This document shows positions 1-8,949 of a stretch of DNA of 64,000 bases, in pieces. The DNA comes from Xanthomonas translucens pv. cerealis (GTDB lineage Bacteria > Pseudomonadota > Gammaproteobacteria > Xanthomonadales > Xanthomonadaceae), in contig NZ_CP038228.1 in assembly GCF_006838285.1 (NCBI RefSeq), forward strand, positions 2,480,001 through 2,544,000, in the 5' to 3' direction. The notes beneath the pieces were generated by a model that was given only the letters and a program-made list of their open reading frames with translations, ran no database searches and was not told where the DNA came from. How positions within the stretch are numbered: the stretch's first letter is position 1; the number at the start of each line of letters is the position of its first letter. The position numbers and the translations under genes are program-made.

Positions 1-1810
1 GCACGGTCTCGGTGAATGAGTTCAACGATGCCTGGCGCGCCAGCACGTGGCGCAGTACCGCCGCCAGCAGATACGCGCCCTGCCCCTCGAATGCGGCCTC
101 CTGGCAGGTCAGGGTGATCTCCAGGCCGCGCCCATAGGCGGCCGGCCCGGGTAACGGCAGGCGCCGTACCACCGCGCGCGAGCGCACCCGGCGCAGGCCT
201 TCGACCTGGCGCGTGGCGGTCGCGTCGTGCGGATCGTGATAGAGCGTGAGCATCTCGCGCAGCGCGGTGGCGCCGTCGTCGCCATCGTCCAGCAGCGACA
301 GATAGTTCAGTTGCAGATGACTGAGCAGGCGCCAGCGCGGATCGCCGGCGGCGGCGGCGGCCTGCGGCCGGGTCGGGCCGGCGACGCAGCGCACGGACGC
401 CACCGGCCCGCCGCGGTCGAGCACGAAGTCGCTGGTGCCGATGCCCACCGGCATGTGCAGCGGCAGATCGCGGTTGCTGCACAACAGGCGCATGCCGAGC
501 TGGCGCAGGTCGTGCGCGTACGGCGCCTGCTCGCCGTCCACCAGCGACAGGAACAGTTCGCTGCCCACGTAGCTGGAGCGCGCGCCATCGCGGCGCTGGG
601 TCGAGGACAGCCGCCGCGGCTGCCGGCGCAGGGTGTAGAACGCCGCGCGCGGCGCGTGCCAAGCACGCGCCGACGCGCCGTAGAACGGCTGGAACCGCTG
701 CAATGGGTCCTGGCCATCGCCGAAGCCCTCGACCTGATCCACGCTGTGGATCTCGAAGTCCATCGGCCGGGTGCGGTCGGCGAGCAGATGGTGTTCGGAC
801 AGGCCAGGATGCAGATGGATGCGGTCGCCGCGGCGCGGGAACAGGTTGATCGCCGGGGTGCAGTGCAGGCGCAGCGTGTCGGCATCGATCGCGCCCTCCA
901 GGCGTTCGCGTGCGCGATCGAAGTGCACGAAGATCTCGAACTCCAGACACGCCGCCGTGCGCAACGCGCGTTGCAGGCCGGCGAAGGCCACGAACAGGAA
1001 GCGCTGCGGGCAGGCGAAGTATTCCTGCAGCAGACGATAGCCGCTGAACGCGCGCCGCTCCGGCGGCAGCAGCGCCTCGTCCTCGTCGAAGCCCATCTCG
1101 CGAATCTGGCTGGCGTCGTAGCGGACCTCGGTAACGCGGCCGTCGGCGCCGGTGCTGCGCACCACGAAGCCCAGCGCGTTGGCGTGCAGTTGCTCGTACA
1201 GATTGCCGGCGATGCCGTCGGCGCCGGCGATGTACAGCGGCAGCGCGTCCAGCGCCAGCATGTCCAGGCGAAGCCCGGCGCCGACCGCGAACTTCATCCG
1301 CAACGCGGCGCGAGCGCGCGGCTCGGCCGGCGCGCCGGCGGCCGCCAGCGCCGCCGGCGAGGCCAGGTAGCCGGCGTCGAGCAGCCGCAGCGGCCACAGC
1401 GTCAGCGCGTGCGCAGTGCGGTACTCGCAGGCGGTGCGGTCGCCGTGGCCGATCAGCGAGCGCAGCGCGGTGCCGCGCGCCAGCGCGTGGCCGCCCGGAC
1501 CGATGCCCTCGCCCTCCTCCGGCTGCAACTGCACCACCGCCATCGACGGCACCGGCGCCAGGAAATGCGGGTAGAGCATCTCCATCAGGTGCTGGGCGAA
1601 CACCGGCTGCTGCGCCTCCAGTTCCAGTTGCACCCGCGCCGCCATGAATGCGAAACCTTCCAGCAGGCGCTCGACATAAGGGTCGGCGCACTCGATGCCG
1701 CTCATGCCCAGGCGCCCGGCCACCTTGGGGTAGTCGCGGGCGAATTCGGCGCCCATCTCGCGCACGTGCTGCAGTTCGCGGCTGTAGTGATGGAGCAGGC
1801 GCGGGTCCAT
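1..1810 (-). CDS. tssF: Type VI secretion baseplate subunit TssF (3' end outside window)
   Basis: TssF (VCA0110/ImpG family) is a cytoplasmic wedge component of the type VI secretion baseplate, working with TssE, TssG and TssK. The start reads MDPRLLHHYSREL and is followed by a Pro-rich MLYPHFLAPVPSM motif near residue 75, both typical of the family. About 603 codons are visible without a stop, and the last ones read SLNSFTETV, the usual near-terminal signature. Only some 10-20 residues are probably missing. The ATG shares its A with the TGA of tssE (TGATG overlap), which indicates translational coupling. The expected neighbour tssG would lie just to the left of the window. Confidence 0.95.
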   Translation of the reverse strand, partial: MDPRLLHHYSRELQHVREMGAEFARDYPKVAGRLGMSGIECADPYVERLLEGFAFMAARVQLELEAQQPVFAQHLMEMLYPHFLAPVPSMAVVQLQPEEGEGIGPGGHALARGTALRSLIGHGDRTACEYRTAHALTLWPLRLLDAGYLASPAALAAAGAPAEPRARAALRMKFAVGAGLRLDMLALDALPLYIAGADGIAGNLYEQLHANALGFVVRSTGADGRVTEVRYDASQIREMGFDEDEALLPPERRAFSGYRLLQEYFACPQRFLFVAFAGLQRALRTAACLEFEIFVHFDRARERLEGAIDADTLRLHCTPAINLFPRRGDRIHLHPGLSEHHLLADRTRPMDFEIHSVDQVEGFGDGQDPLQRFQPFYGASARAWHAPRAAFYTLRRQPRRLSSTQRRDGARSSYVGSELFLSLVDGEQAPYAHDLRQLGMRLLCSNRDLPLHMPVGIGTSDFVLDRGGPVASVRCVAGPTRPQAAAAAGDPRWRLLSHLQLNYLSLLDDGDDGATALREMLTLYHDPHDATATRQVEGLRRVRSRAVVRRLPLPGPAAYGRGLEITLTCQEAAFEGQGAYLLAAVLRHVLARQASLNSFTETV

Positions 1811-2313
1811 CAGTGCACCCCGTCGTGCACGGTGAAGCGCCCGCTTTCCAGGTCGACCTCGGTGCGCAGGTACAAGGCCAGCGGCAGCGGCTGCGCCCAC
1901 ATCTGCGCCTCGATCAGGAAGGTCAGCGACAGCCGGTCCATGCGCTGTTCGTCCACCTGCGCGGTGACCTGCAGACTCGACGCCGCCAGGCGCGGCTCGA
2001 ACGCCACGATCGCCGCGCGGAGGCGGTTCTGCAGCGCGGACACGTCCAGCCCCGCCAGCAGCACCCCGGCGAGGTCGGGGATGCCGTAGTTGAGCACCGA
2101 CTCGGCGACGTAGGGATGCGCCTCGAAATCATCGGCCTGGTGGTGCCGGGTGCAGTTCAGCAGCCAGCCCAGGTCGCGCACGATGCACGCGCGCAGCCGC
2201 GCCGCGGTGATGGTCCGCGCCTCACGGCTTTCCGCCGGCTCGTGGCGGCGGTCGTCGCTGAGGCGGTCGAGCAGCGAAGGCTGCAACCGCTCCTGTTGGG
2301 TCAGTTCGGCCAT
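1810..2313 (-). CDS. tssE: Type VI secretion baseplate subunit TssE (gp25-like)
   Basis: TssE is the gp25-like sheath initiator at the base of the contractile tail. The protein is 167 residues, normal for the family. The gp25 core is visible around residues 39-58 (RLRACIVRDLGWLLN), followed by a SVLNYGIPDL stretch typical of the family and a C-terminal half rich in beta-strand patterns. The ATG at 2313 was chosen because it lies 13 bases inside the end of tagJ, and the product then matches the family length. Longer upstream open frame is only antisense or overlapping noise. Confidence 0.95.
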   Translation of the reverse strand: MAELTQQERLQPSLLDRLSDDRRHEPAESREARTITAARLRACIVRDLGWLLNCTRHHQADDFEAHPYVAESVLNYGIPDLAGVLLAGLDVSALQNRLRAAIVAFEPRLAASSLQVTAQVDEQRMDRLSLTFLIEAQMWAQPLPLALYLRTEVDLESGRFTVHDGVH

Positions 2314-3143
2314 GATGCTTGTCCTTGTGCGGAGACGTCGAACTCGATCAGGCGCACGTCCAGCAGCGCATGCTCGCCCAGGCTGCTGGCCAGCATGCGC
2401 TGCCCGACACCGCGCGCCGCCGCGCCGTCGCCCTCCCAGCGGGTCTGCCGTGCCAGGCGCAGTTCGGGTTCGTCGCAAAGTTCGATGCCCGGATAGCGGC
2501 ACGGCACCACCCCATGGACGACGCCGCCGTCGGTCCAGGTCAGTTCCACCTGCTGCCACAGCAGATCGCGCAGCGCGGACGGCGCTTCGAAGCGCAGCCG
2601 CCGCAACTGCGACAGCGCCACCCAGGCATAGCCGGCTTCCAGTACGACCTCCAGGCACGGGCCGAAACGCGGATCGGCATCGCCCAGCCAGTCGAAGCGC
2701 CGGCCGTCGATCGTGCCGGCCACCGCCTCGGCGTGGGTCAATGCCAACTGGCGCCGCTGCACCGCCTGCACGGTTTCCCCGCGCTGGTCGTGCTGCAGCG
2801 CCTGCAGCAGGTCGTGCAGCCAGCGCGGCACCTGGCCCAGCATCAGCGGCAGCATCCGCCCGGCCAGCACCTGGGCGCGCGCATGCTCGGCACTGACCAC
2901 GCGCGCATACGCCTTGGCCAGCGGCAACCACGCGGCGTCGAAGCGCCCCGCGAGCTGTAGCTGGTCGCCGGCGCGCTGCCATTGGCCGCTGGCCGCCAGC
3001 AACTGGAACAGGCCGATGCGCAGTGCGGCATCGTCCGGGCTGCCGCGCACCAGGCTGGCCGCCGACTCCAGCGCCATATTCAGATCGCCCACCCTGAGCA
3101 GGCGGGAGATCTCTTCGTGCGGCGAAGCGTCGGGAAAGGACAC
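2301..3143 (-). CDS. tagJ: Type VI secretion accessory protein TagJ (ImpE family)
   Basis: This 280-residue protein matches the ImpE/TagJ family: an alpha-helical, TPR-like N-terminal half (residues 1-110) and a C-terminal half containing the family-typical RRFDWLGDADPRFGP and VPCRYPG motifs. In other systems TagJ binds the sheath protein TssB and assists ClpV-dependent sheath recycling. It occurs only in a subset of T6SS types. The start is GTG at 3143, with an AAGGAG ribosome site seven bases upstream. It lies 37 bp after hcp and overlaps tssE by 13 bp, consistent with one operon. Confidence 0.92.
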   Translation of the reverse strand: MSFPDASPHEEISRLLRVGDLNMALESAASLVRGSPDDAALRIGLFQLLAASGQWQRAGDQLQLAGRFDAAWLPLAKAYARVVSAEHARAQVLAGRMLPLMLGQVPRWLHDLLQALQHDQRGETVQAVQRRQLALTHAEAVAGTIDGRRFDWLGDADPRFGPCLEVVLEAGYAWVALSQLRRLRFEAPSALRDLLWQQVELTWTDGGVVHGVVPCRYPGIELCDEPELRLARQTRWEGDGAAARGVGQRMLASSLGEHALLDVRLIEFDVSAQGQASWPN

Positions 3144-3180
3144 GGTGAACTCCTTGGAAAACGGCGCAAGCGCGTCTGGA

Positions 3181-3684
3181 TCAGGACTTCTTCACTTCCT
3201 GCATGTTGAATGTGAAGTCCTTGGTACCTCCCTCCTTCTTGCCCTTGTCGTCCTGCGGCTGGAACGCGTACTTGAACTTGCCGAAGTGCAGGGTGATGTT
3301 CTCGGTCAAGCGGTCTTCGCCACCGCTGCCGCCGGTGGACACCGAGGTGATCATCACCCCCTCGCTGAGCTCGATGGTCAGGAAGTCGGTCTGCTCGCCG
3401 GTGGCATTGGTCACGTACAGCGTGGCGTTCTGCACGCGCGCGCCAGTGCAACAGGCGTTGAGCAGGGCGTTGGAGCACGAGTCGATGTACTTGGTGACCG
3501 AGATATCGCGCACGTTGGCCTTGCCCCCAGCCGCATAGCCCGCTCCGGTATGCAGGTTGCCGGTGTTGCTGGCGCCCCACGACCAAGAGATGATCGGCAC
3601 CTCGTCCTTGTGCTTGCTGTGGTTGGAGGCGCCCTTGATCTCGACGTCGCCGGAACCGAACTTCAGATGCATGTCGTAAGCCAT
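3181..3684 (-). CDS. hcp: Type VI secretion tube protein Hcp
   Basis: Hcp (TssD) forms the hexameric-ring inner tube of the T6SS and can carry effectors out of the cell. The 167-residue product has the family N-terminus (YDMHLKFGSGDVEIKG) and the IISWSWGASN strand, and ends in a Lys-rich tail. Cys70, Cys78 and Cys79 lie in the IDSCSNALLNACCTG segment, where Hcp proteins of this type often have a CCTG motif. A GGGAG ribosome site precedes the ATG. It lies between tssC and tagJ, so it is probably the structural Hcp of this locus and not an orphan. Confidence 0.96.
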   Translation of the reverse strand: MAYDMHLKFGSGDVEIKGASNHSKHKDEVPIISWSWGASNTGNLHTGAGYAAGGKANVRDISVTKYIDSCSNALLNACCTGARVQNATLYVTNATGEQTDFLTIELSEGVMITSVSTGGSGGEDRLTENITLHFGKFKYAFQPQDDKGKKEGGTKDFTFNMQEVKKS

Positions 3685-3789
3685 GGTGAATCTCCCTTAG
3701 AGGGGTTGTGGATCACAGCGGTCGCGCCCTCTGCGCCTGGATGGCGGGCGTGACGGAACATCGAACGGCAGATGCGGCGTTGCCGCGGT

Positions 3790-5289
3790 TCAGGCGCCCT
3801 GCGCCGACGGCAGGCGCGACACCAGCCGCAGCGACACGGTCAAGCCTTCCAACTGGTAATGCGGGCGCAGGTAGAACGTGGAGGTGTAGTAACCGGGATT
3901 GCCCTCGACGTCCTCCACCGTCACCTCGGCCGCCGCCAGCGGCTTGCGCGCCTTGCTCGCCTCGCTGGAGTTGGCCGGATCGCCGTCGACGTAATTCATC
4001 ACCCAATCGGTCAGCCAGCCCTGCATCTGCTCGCGGGTGCTGAACGAACCGATCTTGTCGCGCACGATGCACTTGAGGTAGTGCGCGAAGCGGCAGCAGG
4101 CGAACATGTACGGCAGGCGCGCGCTGAGCGCGGCGTTGGCGGTGGCGTCCGGATCGTCGTATTCCTCCGGCCGGGCCAGCGACTGCGCGCCGATGAACGC
4201 GGCCATGTCGCTGTTCTTGCGGTGCACCACCGGCATCAGCCCCATCTTGTCCAGTTCGGCCGAACGGCGGTCGGTGATCGCGATCTCGGTCGGACACTTC
4301 ATGTCCACGCCGCCGTCGTCGGTGGGGAAGGTATGCGTCGGCAGCCCCTCCACCGCGCCGCCCGACTCCACGCCGCGGATGCGGGTGCACCAGCCGTACA
4401 GTTTGAACGAACGGTTGATGTTGACCGCCATCGCGTAGGCGGCGTTCTGCCAGGTGTAACGCGAGGAATCGGCGCCCTCGGTGTCCTCCTCGAAATCGAA
4501 TTCCTCGACCGGATCGGACTTGGCCCCGTAGGGCAGGCGCGACAGCGTGCGCGGCATGGTCAGGGCGATGTACTTGGCGTCCTCGCTGTCGCGCAGCGAG
4601 CGCCACGCGGCGTAGTCGGGCGTGGTGAAGATCTTCGCCAGGTCGCGCGGGTTGGACAGCTCGTTCCAGTTCTCCATCCCCATCAGCGCCGACCCCGCGG
4701 CGCCGATGAACGGCGCATGCGCGGCCGCGGCGATCTGGCCGATACCGCGCAGCATCTCCACGTCCTGCGGGCTGTGGTCGAAGTAGTAATCGCCGATCAG
4801 GCAGCCATACGGCTCGCCACCGAGCTGACCGTACTCCTCCTCGTAAACCTTCTTGAACACCGGGCTCTGGTCCCAGGCGGTGCCTTTGTAGCGTTTGAGG
4901 TTCTTGCCCAGCACGCTCTTGGACACGTTGAGCACGCGGATCTTCAGCAGCGGATCGGTCTCGGTATTGCTGACCAGGTAGTGCAGACCGCGCCAGGCGC
5001 CTTCCAGTGCCTGGAACGGCGGGGCGTGCAGGATCTGGTTGAGCTGCTCGCTGAGCTTGCGGTCGATCTCGGCCACATAGGCGTTGATGGTCTGGGTCAG
5101 GTCGTCGCTGACGATGTCGCTGCGGTCCAGCACCTGCTCGGCCAGGGTACGCACCGCCTCGCGCACCTCCTCGGCGGCGCGCTCGGTGCGCGGGCGGAAC
5201 TCGCGGTTCAACAATGCGGCGAAATCGCCGCCGGTCGCTTCCTGGGAGGCGGCCTCGGCGACGGCGGCCTGACTGCTCTGCTTTGCCAT
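3790..5289 (-). CDS. tssC: Type VI secretion contractile sheath large subunit TssC
   Basis: TssC (VipB/EvpB/ImpD) pairs with TssB to build the contractile sheath. The 499-residue product is the usual length. Recognisable features are FQALEGAWRGLHYLV near residue 90, the DYYFDHSPQDVEML segment in mid protein and the C-terminal FYLRPHYQLEGLTVSLRLVS strand. The ATG at 5289 (MAKQSSQAA) has a GAGGAG ribosome site overlapping the tssB stop. An upstream in-frame extension would read back into tssB and is not needed. It lies ten bases downstream of tssB. Confidence 0.97.
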   Translation of the reverse strand: MAKQSSQAAVAEAASQEATGGDFAALLNREFRPRTERAAEEVREAVRTLAEQVLDRSDIVSDDLTQTINAYVAEIDRKLSEQLNQILHAPPFQALEGAWRGLHYLVSNTETDPLLKIRVLNVSKSVLGKNLKRYKGTAWDQSPVFKKVYEEEYGQLGGEPYGCLIGDYYFDHSPQDVEMLRGIGQIAAAAHAPFIGAAGSALMGMENWNELSNPRDLAKIFTTPDYAAWRSLRDSEDAKYIALTMPRTLSRLPYGAKSDPVEEFDFEEDTEGADSSRYTWQNAAYAMAVNINRSFKLYGWCTRIRGVESGGAVEGLPTHTFPTDDGGVDMKCPTEIAITDRRSAELDKMGLMPVVHRKNSDMAAFIGAQSLARPEEYDDPDATANAALSARLPYMFACCRFAHYLKCIVRDKIGSFSTREQMQGWLTDWVMNYVDGDPANSSEASKARKPLAAAEVTVEDVEGNPGYYTSTFYLRPHYQLEGLTVSLRLVSRLPSAQGA

Positions 5290-5299
5290 GGTGGTCTCC

Positions 5300-5806
5300 T
5301 CAGTCTTCCGACGGCTTGGGTTCGGCCACCAGCGCGCGCAACAGCGCCGGGTCGCGGATGGCATCGGCGACCAGCCGCTCGGCGCCGGCCTTGCCGTCGA
5401 GATAGGTGCCCAGGTTGGCCAGTTGGATACGCGCCTCCAGAAGTTGCGCCAACGGCGCGACCTTCCTGGCCACCGCGGCCGGCGAGAAGTCCTGCAGGCT
5501 CTCGAAGGTCACGTCGACCTCGAGCCGGCCCTCGCCGGTCAGCGTGTTGGCAACCGCCATCGCCACCCGCGGCCGCATCGCGCGCAGGCGCTCGTCAAAG
5601 TTATCGACGTCGATCTCCACGGCCTTGCGCTCTTCCAGCGACGGCAAATCGTCGGCGTTGGCGCCGGACAGATCAGACAGCACGCCCATCACGAACGGAA
5701 CCTGCACCTTCTTTTGTGCGCCATAGATCTCCACGTCGTACTCGATCTGCACGCGTGGCGCGCGGTTGCGCGCGATGAACTTCTGACTGCTGCTGCGGTT
5801 GGACAT
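5300..5806 (-). CDS. tssB: Type VI secretion contractile sheath small subunit TssB
   Basis: TssB (VipA/ImpC small) is the second sheath subunit, and its helix is recognised by ClpV and TagJ. The product is 168 residues. It opens with MSNRSSSQKFIARNRAPRV and contains the family pattern of a VPFVMGVLSDLSG strand, the LEERKAVEIDVDNFD segment and FESLQDFSPAAVA. It is the first gene of the minus-strand operon tssB-tssC-hcp-tagJ-tssE-tssF, so the operon promoter should lie between 5807 and about 6180. Confidence 0.97.
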   Translation of the reverse strand: MSNRSSSQKFIARNRAPRVQIEYDVEIYGAQKKVQVPFVMGVLSDLSGANADDLPSLEERKAVEIDVDNFDERLRAMRPRVAMAVANTLTGEGRLEVDVTFESLQDFSPAAVARKVAPLAQLLEARIQLANLGTYLDGKAGAERLVADAIRDPALLRALVAEPKPSED

Positions 5807-6236
5807 GGCCGACTCCGTTGGTCTGCGGGATGCCGCAGGCGTCGGCAGACGCCCGCACTGGACGCGTCTTGGCGTATCCAGCGTGGCCATGCTCGGCATA
5901 ACGACGGCGCCGATGAAATCGAAACTCGATATAGGAGGCATCCGCGAGGCACATACCGCCACGACGAGATCCCGCCCTGGGCCGCGGCCACGGCGTGCGC
6001 TCGACCGGGCGCGGGGCGGCGCTGGGTACCGGTTCCCATGCCGCCGCGCCTCTGCGCGGCACGCAGCAAGGCTGCATCGTTCTTGGCGATCGCGCCGTGG
6101 ACGGCCGCGCGTCCAGGCCGGGGCGGAGCCTGTTGTGCCGAACCCTGGCGCCGTCCGGCACATTCCGCCGCTGGACGCAGGCAAAAAAAGGCCCGGCGAA
6201 CGCCGGGCCTGTCGTCGCTACGCGACGGTCACACGC
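5807..6236. other. Intergenic region upstream of the T6SS operon
   Basis: This 430-bp gap separates tssB from the small membrane-protein gene at 6237. Its right end holds the terminator at 6183-6210. The remainder (5807-6182) must contain the T6SS promoter, but I could not pick out a convincing -35/-10 pair or enhancer site by eye. Overlapping open frames here have no family resemblance. Confidence 0.6.
6183..6210 (-). terminator. Rho-independent terminator of the DUF4870 gene
   Basis: A perfect 10-bp stem (AGGCCCGGCG at 6189-6198 with its complement at 6201-6210, loop AA) is followed, reading the minus strand, by a T7 tract (6183-6189). It lies 27 bp after the stop of the gene at 6237-6614. 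Confidence 0.92.
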
Positions 6237-6614
6237 TTACTTGATCAGGCGCAGCGCGAACGGATAACGATAGGCCACGCCTTCGTTGGCCTTGATCCCG
6301 GCCAGGATGCAGAACACCAGGTTCACCACCCACACCACCGGCATCAGCAGCCCGCCGATCACGATGACGCTGAGCACCACGCAGATCACGTAGGCGATGG
6401 CGACGGTAATCTGGAAATTCAGCGCTTCCTTGGCCTGATCGTTGAGGAACGACTTGGCCGGGTTGTCCTTGTTGATCAGCCAGATGATCAGCGGCACGAT
6501 GAAGCCGGCGATGATGCCCGACAGATGGGTGATCAGGGCAACCGTGCGGTCTTCCTGCGGTCCGGTCGAGGCCGGCGGCGGCGGCGGAGCAGTGAGGCTG
6601 TCGAATTCGCTCAT
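6237..6614 (-). CDS. DUF4870 (Tic20-like) small membrane protein
   Basis: The product is a 125-residue inner-membrane protein. Its N-terminus is Pro-rich and cytoplasmic (APPPPPAS), followed by a LITHLSGIIAGFIVPLIIWL segment near residues 28-47. Then comes the NPAKSFLNDQAKEALNFQ motif, diagnostic of the DUF4870/Tic20-like family, and two further hydrophobic segments at about 68-105. The molecular function is unknown. It is monocistronic: T6SS genes lie downstream beyond a strong terminator and pmbA lies upstream at 6755. Confidence 0.88.
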   Translation of the reverse strand: MSEFDSLTAPPPPPASTGPQEDRTVALITHLSGIIAGFIVPLIIWLINKDNPAKSFLNDQAKEALNFQITVAIAYVICVVLSVIVIGGLLMPVVWVVNLVFCILAGIKANEGVAYRYPFALRLIK

Positions 6615-6754
6615 CGGTATTCCGTTCCTTTGGGTGAGTGGACAAGACGCTTATCCGAGGCACTGTCGGCGGCCTGGGCTGGGCTGTCAAGCGCAGCCAC
6701 CGCGGCACCGGCCGCGCCCATCGTGCCGCAATGCAACACGGCAACGGGCCGGCG

Positions 6755-8119
6755 TCAGGAGTTGCCGGCCACCGTCATCTTGCCGACCAGCACCGCGCCG
6801 ATGTGCACGTGCGAGCGCACGTCGATGTCGCGGCCGACCGCCTCGATGCGCTGGAACATCTCGCGCAGATTGCCGGCGATGGTGACCTCGTCCACTGGGT
6901 AGGCGATGGCGCCGTTCTCGATCCAGAAGCCGCCGGCGCCGCGTGAATAGTCGCCGGTGACCGGGTTGACGCCGCTGCCCATCAGTTCGGTGACCAGCAG
7001 GCCGCGCGGGATGCCGGCGGCGATCGAGGCCAGGTCGTCCGCGTTGGCCGCCACCTGCAGGTTGTGCACGCCGCCGGCGTTGGCGGTGGTCTGCAGGCCG
7101 AGCTTGCGCGCCGAATAGCTGCCCAGCACGTAGCGCTGCAGTACCCCGCCGGCAATCAGCGGCGCGGCGCGGGTGGCCACGCCCTCGCCGTCGAAGGCGG
7201 CCGAGCGCAACCCGCGGCGCAAATGCGGCAGCTCGTCGATCGCGAACCAGTCCGGGAACAGGCGGGTGCCGACGCTGTCGAGCAGGAAGCTGGCGCGGCG
7301 GTACAGCGCGCCGCCGGACACCGCGCCGAGCAGGTGTCCGACCAGCGAACGCGCCATCTCCGGCGCGAACAGCACCGGCAGTTCGCCGGTCGGCAGCGAG
7401 CGCGGCTGCAGCCGGGCCACGGTACGCTCGGCGGCGCGGCGACCGATCGCCGCCGGCGCTTCGAGATCCTCGCGCGCCAACGCACTGCTATACCAATGAT
7501 CACGTTGCATGGCGTCGCCCTGGCCGGCGATCAGCGAGCAGCCGATCGAATGGTGGGTGCTGCGCTCGCGGCCGACGAAACCGTGCGAGTTGGCGTACAC
7601 CGACAGGCTTTCGCTGCTGCCGGCCGAGGCGCCGTCGGAATTGGCCACGCGCGGATCGGCGTCGCGGCCGGCAGCCTCGCAGACCAGGGCCAGCTCGATC
7701 GCCTCCTCCGCCTCCAGCGCCCGAGGATGCCAGCGGTCCAGTTCGGGTATGTCGCGTGCCATCAGCGCGGCGTCGGCGAGTCCGGCGGCGACGTCGTCCT
7801 CGGTGTAGCGGGCGATCGCGCAGGCCTGGGCGACGGTCGCCTCGAGACTGGATTCGTGCAGGTCGGCGGTGCTGGCGCTGCCCTTGCGCTGGCCGAAGTA
7901 GACGGTGATGCCGATGCCGCGGTCGCGGGTGGCCTCGACCGTTTCCACCGCGCCCAGGCGCACGTTGACGTCCAGCCCGCGGTCTTCGCTGCAGCTGACC
8001 TCGGCCTGGCTGGCGCCGAGTTCGCGCGCCCGCGCCAGCATGCGCTGGGCGATGTCGGACAGGCGCTCCAGGCGTTCCAGGCTGTCGTCGCGGCGCAGTT
8101 CGGAAGTGATCGCGTTCAA
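6755..8119 (-). CDS. pmbA: Metalloprotease PmbA/TldE
   Basis: PmbA (TldE) forms a heterodimer with TldD that degrades unfolded or modified peptides, as in microcin B17 maturation and CcdA turnover. The 454-residue product matches family length and has the conserved C-terminal block [20 protein letters not shown] and the final [10 protein letters not shown]. The proposed start is TTG at 8119 (reading L/MNAITSEL) because homologues begin at this point and no ATG or GTG fits. An AGGATAA sequence precedes it. It is divergent from yjgA (65 bp between starts). The partner tldD is 0.8 kb away on the same strand. Confidence 0.92.
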   Translation of the reverse strand: MNAITSELRRDDSLERLERLSDIAQRMLARARELGASQAEVSCSEDRGLDVNVRLGAVETVEATRDRGIGITVYFGQRKGSASTADLHESSLEATVAQACAIARYTEDDVAAGLADAALMARDIPELDRWHPRALEAEEAIELALVCEAAGRDADPRVANSDGASAGSSESLSVYANSHGFVGRERSTHHSIGCSLIAGQGDAMQRDHWYSSALAREDLEAPAAIGRRAAERTVARLQPRSLPTGELPVLFAPEMARSLVGHLLGAVSGGALYRRASFLLDSVGTRLFPDWFAIDELPHLRRGLRSAAFDGEGVATRAAPLIAGGVLQRYVLGSYSARKLGLQTTANAGGVHNLQVAANADDLASIAAGIPRGLLVTELMGSGVNPVTGDYSRGAGGFWIENGAIAYPVDEVTIAGNLREMFQRIEAVGRDIDVRSHVHIGAVLVGKMTVAGNS

Positions 8120-8184
8120 TGCTTTATCCTGTAGAGGTAACGGCTCCGCGCAACGCGGAGCGGAAAATTCGAATTGGAAAGACG

Positions 8185-8787
8185 ATGCGCGGACGCGACG
8201 AAGACACCGGTGAATTCCGCGGCGACAGCCGCAGCCAGCAGCGCCGTGCGGCGCTGGACGTGCTGAGCCTGGGCGAGAAGCTGGTGGCGCTGACCCCGGC
8301 GCAGCTGGCAAAGCTGCCGGTGCCCGAGTCGCTGATCCCGCATATCGAGGAAAGCAAGCGCATCACCTCGCACATCGCGCACAAGCGGCAGCTGGCGTTC
8401 CTGGCCAAGCAGATGCGCCGCGAGGACGACGCGACCCTGGACGCGATCCGCGAGGCGATGGATGCCAACAGCGACGGCGCGCGCCGCGAAGTGGCGGCGA
8501 TCCACCGGGTCGAGGGCTGGCGCGCACGGCTGCTCGCCGACGGCGACAGCGCGCTGTCCGAGCTGCTCACCGAACACCCCGAGGCCGAGCGCCAGCGCTT
8601 GCGCCAGCTGATCCGCAACGCCAAGGAAGAGCGGCTGAAGAACAAGCCGCCGCATGCCTACCGCGAGCTGTTCCGGGAGCTGCGCGAACTGGTGCTGGGG
8701 GCGGACGCGGGACTCGGGACTCGGGACTCGGGACTCGAAGCAGCGGACCCGGACGCGATCGAAACCGATCCAGACGAACGCGACTGA
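8185..8787 (+). CDS. yjgA: Ribosome-associated protein YjgA/DarP, with repeat-derived C-terminus
   Basis: YjgA (DarP, DUF615) is a helical protein associated with late 50S ribosome assembly. The body is typical: [20 protein letters not shown] near residue 15, [20 protein letters not shown], and FRELRELV close to residue 170. The start at 8185 ([11 protein letters not shown]) is the usual one. An ATG-less upstream extension overlaps pmbA and is rejected. At the end of the family domain the frame runs through four copies of GGGACTC (8709-8736), giving the peptide GLGTRDSGL, before an acidic tail. That tail is a species-specific addition derived from the dispersed heptamer family described in the findings. 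Total length is 200 residues, against about 183 in E. coli. Confidence 0.92.
   Translation: MRGRDEDTGEFRGDSRSQQRRAALDVLSLGEKLVALTPAQLAKLPVPESLIPHIEESKRITSHIAHKRQLAFLAKQMRREDDATLDAIREAMDANSDGARREVAAIHRVEGWRARLLADGDSALSELLTEHPEAERQRLRQLIRNAKEERLKNKPPHAYRELFRELRELVLGADAGLGTRDSGLEAADPDAIETDPDERD
8709..8736 (+). repeat. Four tandem GGGACTC heptamers inside yjgA
   Basis: Four perfect copies of the 7-bp unit lie in frame in the 3' end of yjgA. The same unit forms the 21-copy array at 56045-56195. Confidence 0.97.
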
Positions 8788-8914
8788 GGCGCGGCGCCGG
8801 CTGCGGCAGCCGCGCGCGCCGCCGCATTCGCTGCCATCGGACACGATAGCGCCTCGGCGCCAGCTGCAGCGGCCGATCGCAGCAGCATCGCCATGGCCGC
8901 CAAGCGCGGCTCTA

Positions 8915-8945
8915 CCGATTCCCGTTTTCCGATTCCCCATTCCCG
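8915..8945. repeat. ATTCCCG-type degenerate heptamer tract beside the tldD stop
   Basis: Imperfect copies of CGATTCC/CATTCCC lie four bases outside the tldD stop, in the convergent yjgA-tldD gap. The unit resembles the GGGAATS tract next to metG (44660-44746), read in the opposite direction. Confidence 0.7.
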
Positions 8946-8949
8946 GCAC

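Noticed and set aside
227..2089. 620-codon plus-strand frame opposite tssF
   Set aside because: It is antisense to an unmistakable TssF, with biased composition and no recognisable domain.
8119..8184. Longer YjgA starting at 8119
   Set aside because: It would overlap the pmbA start, use a non-ATG codon and add residues not matching the family; 8185 has the normal N-terminus.
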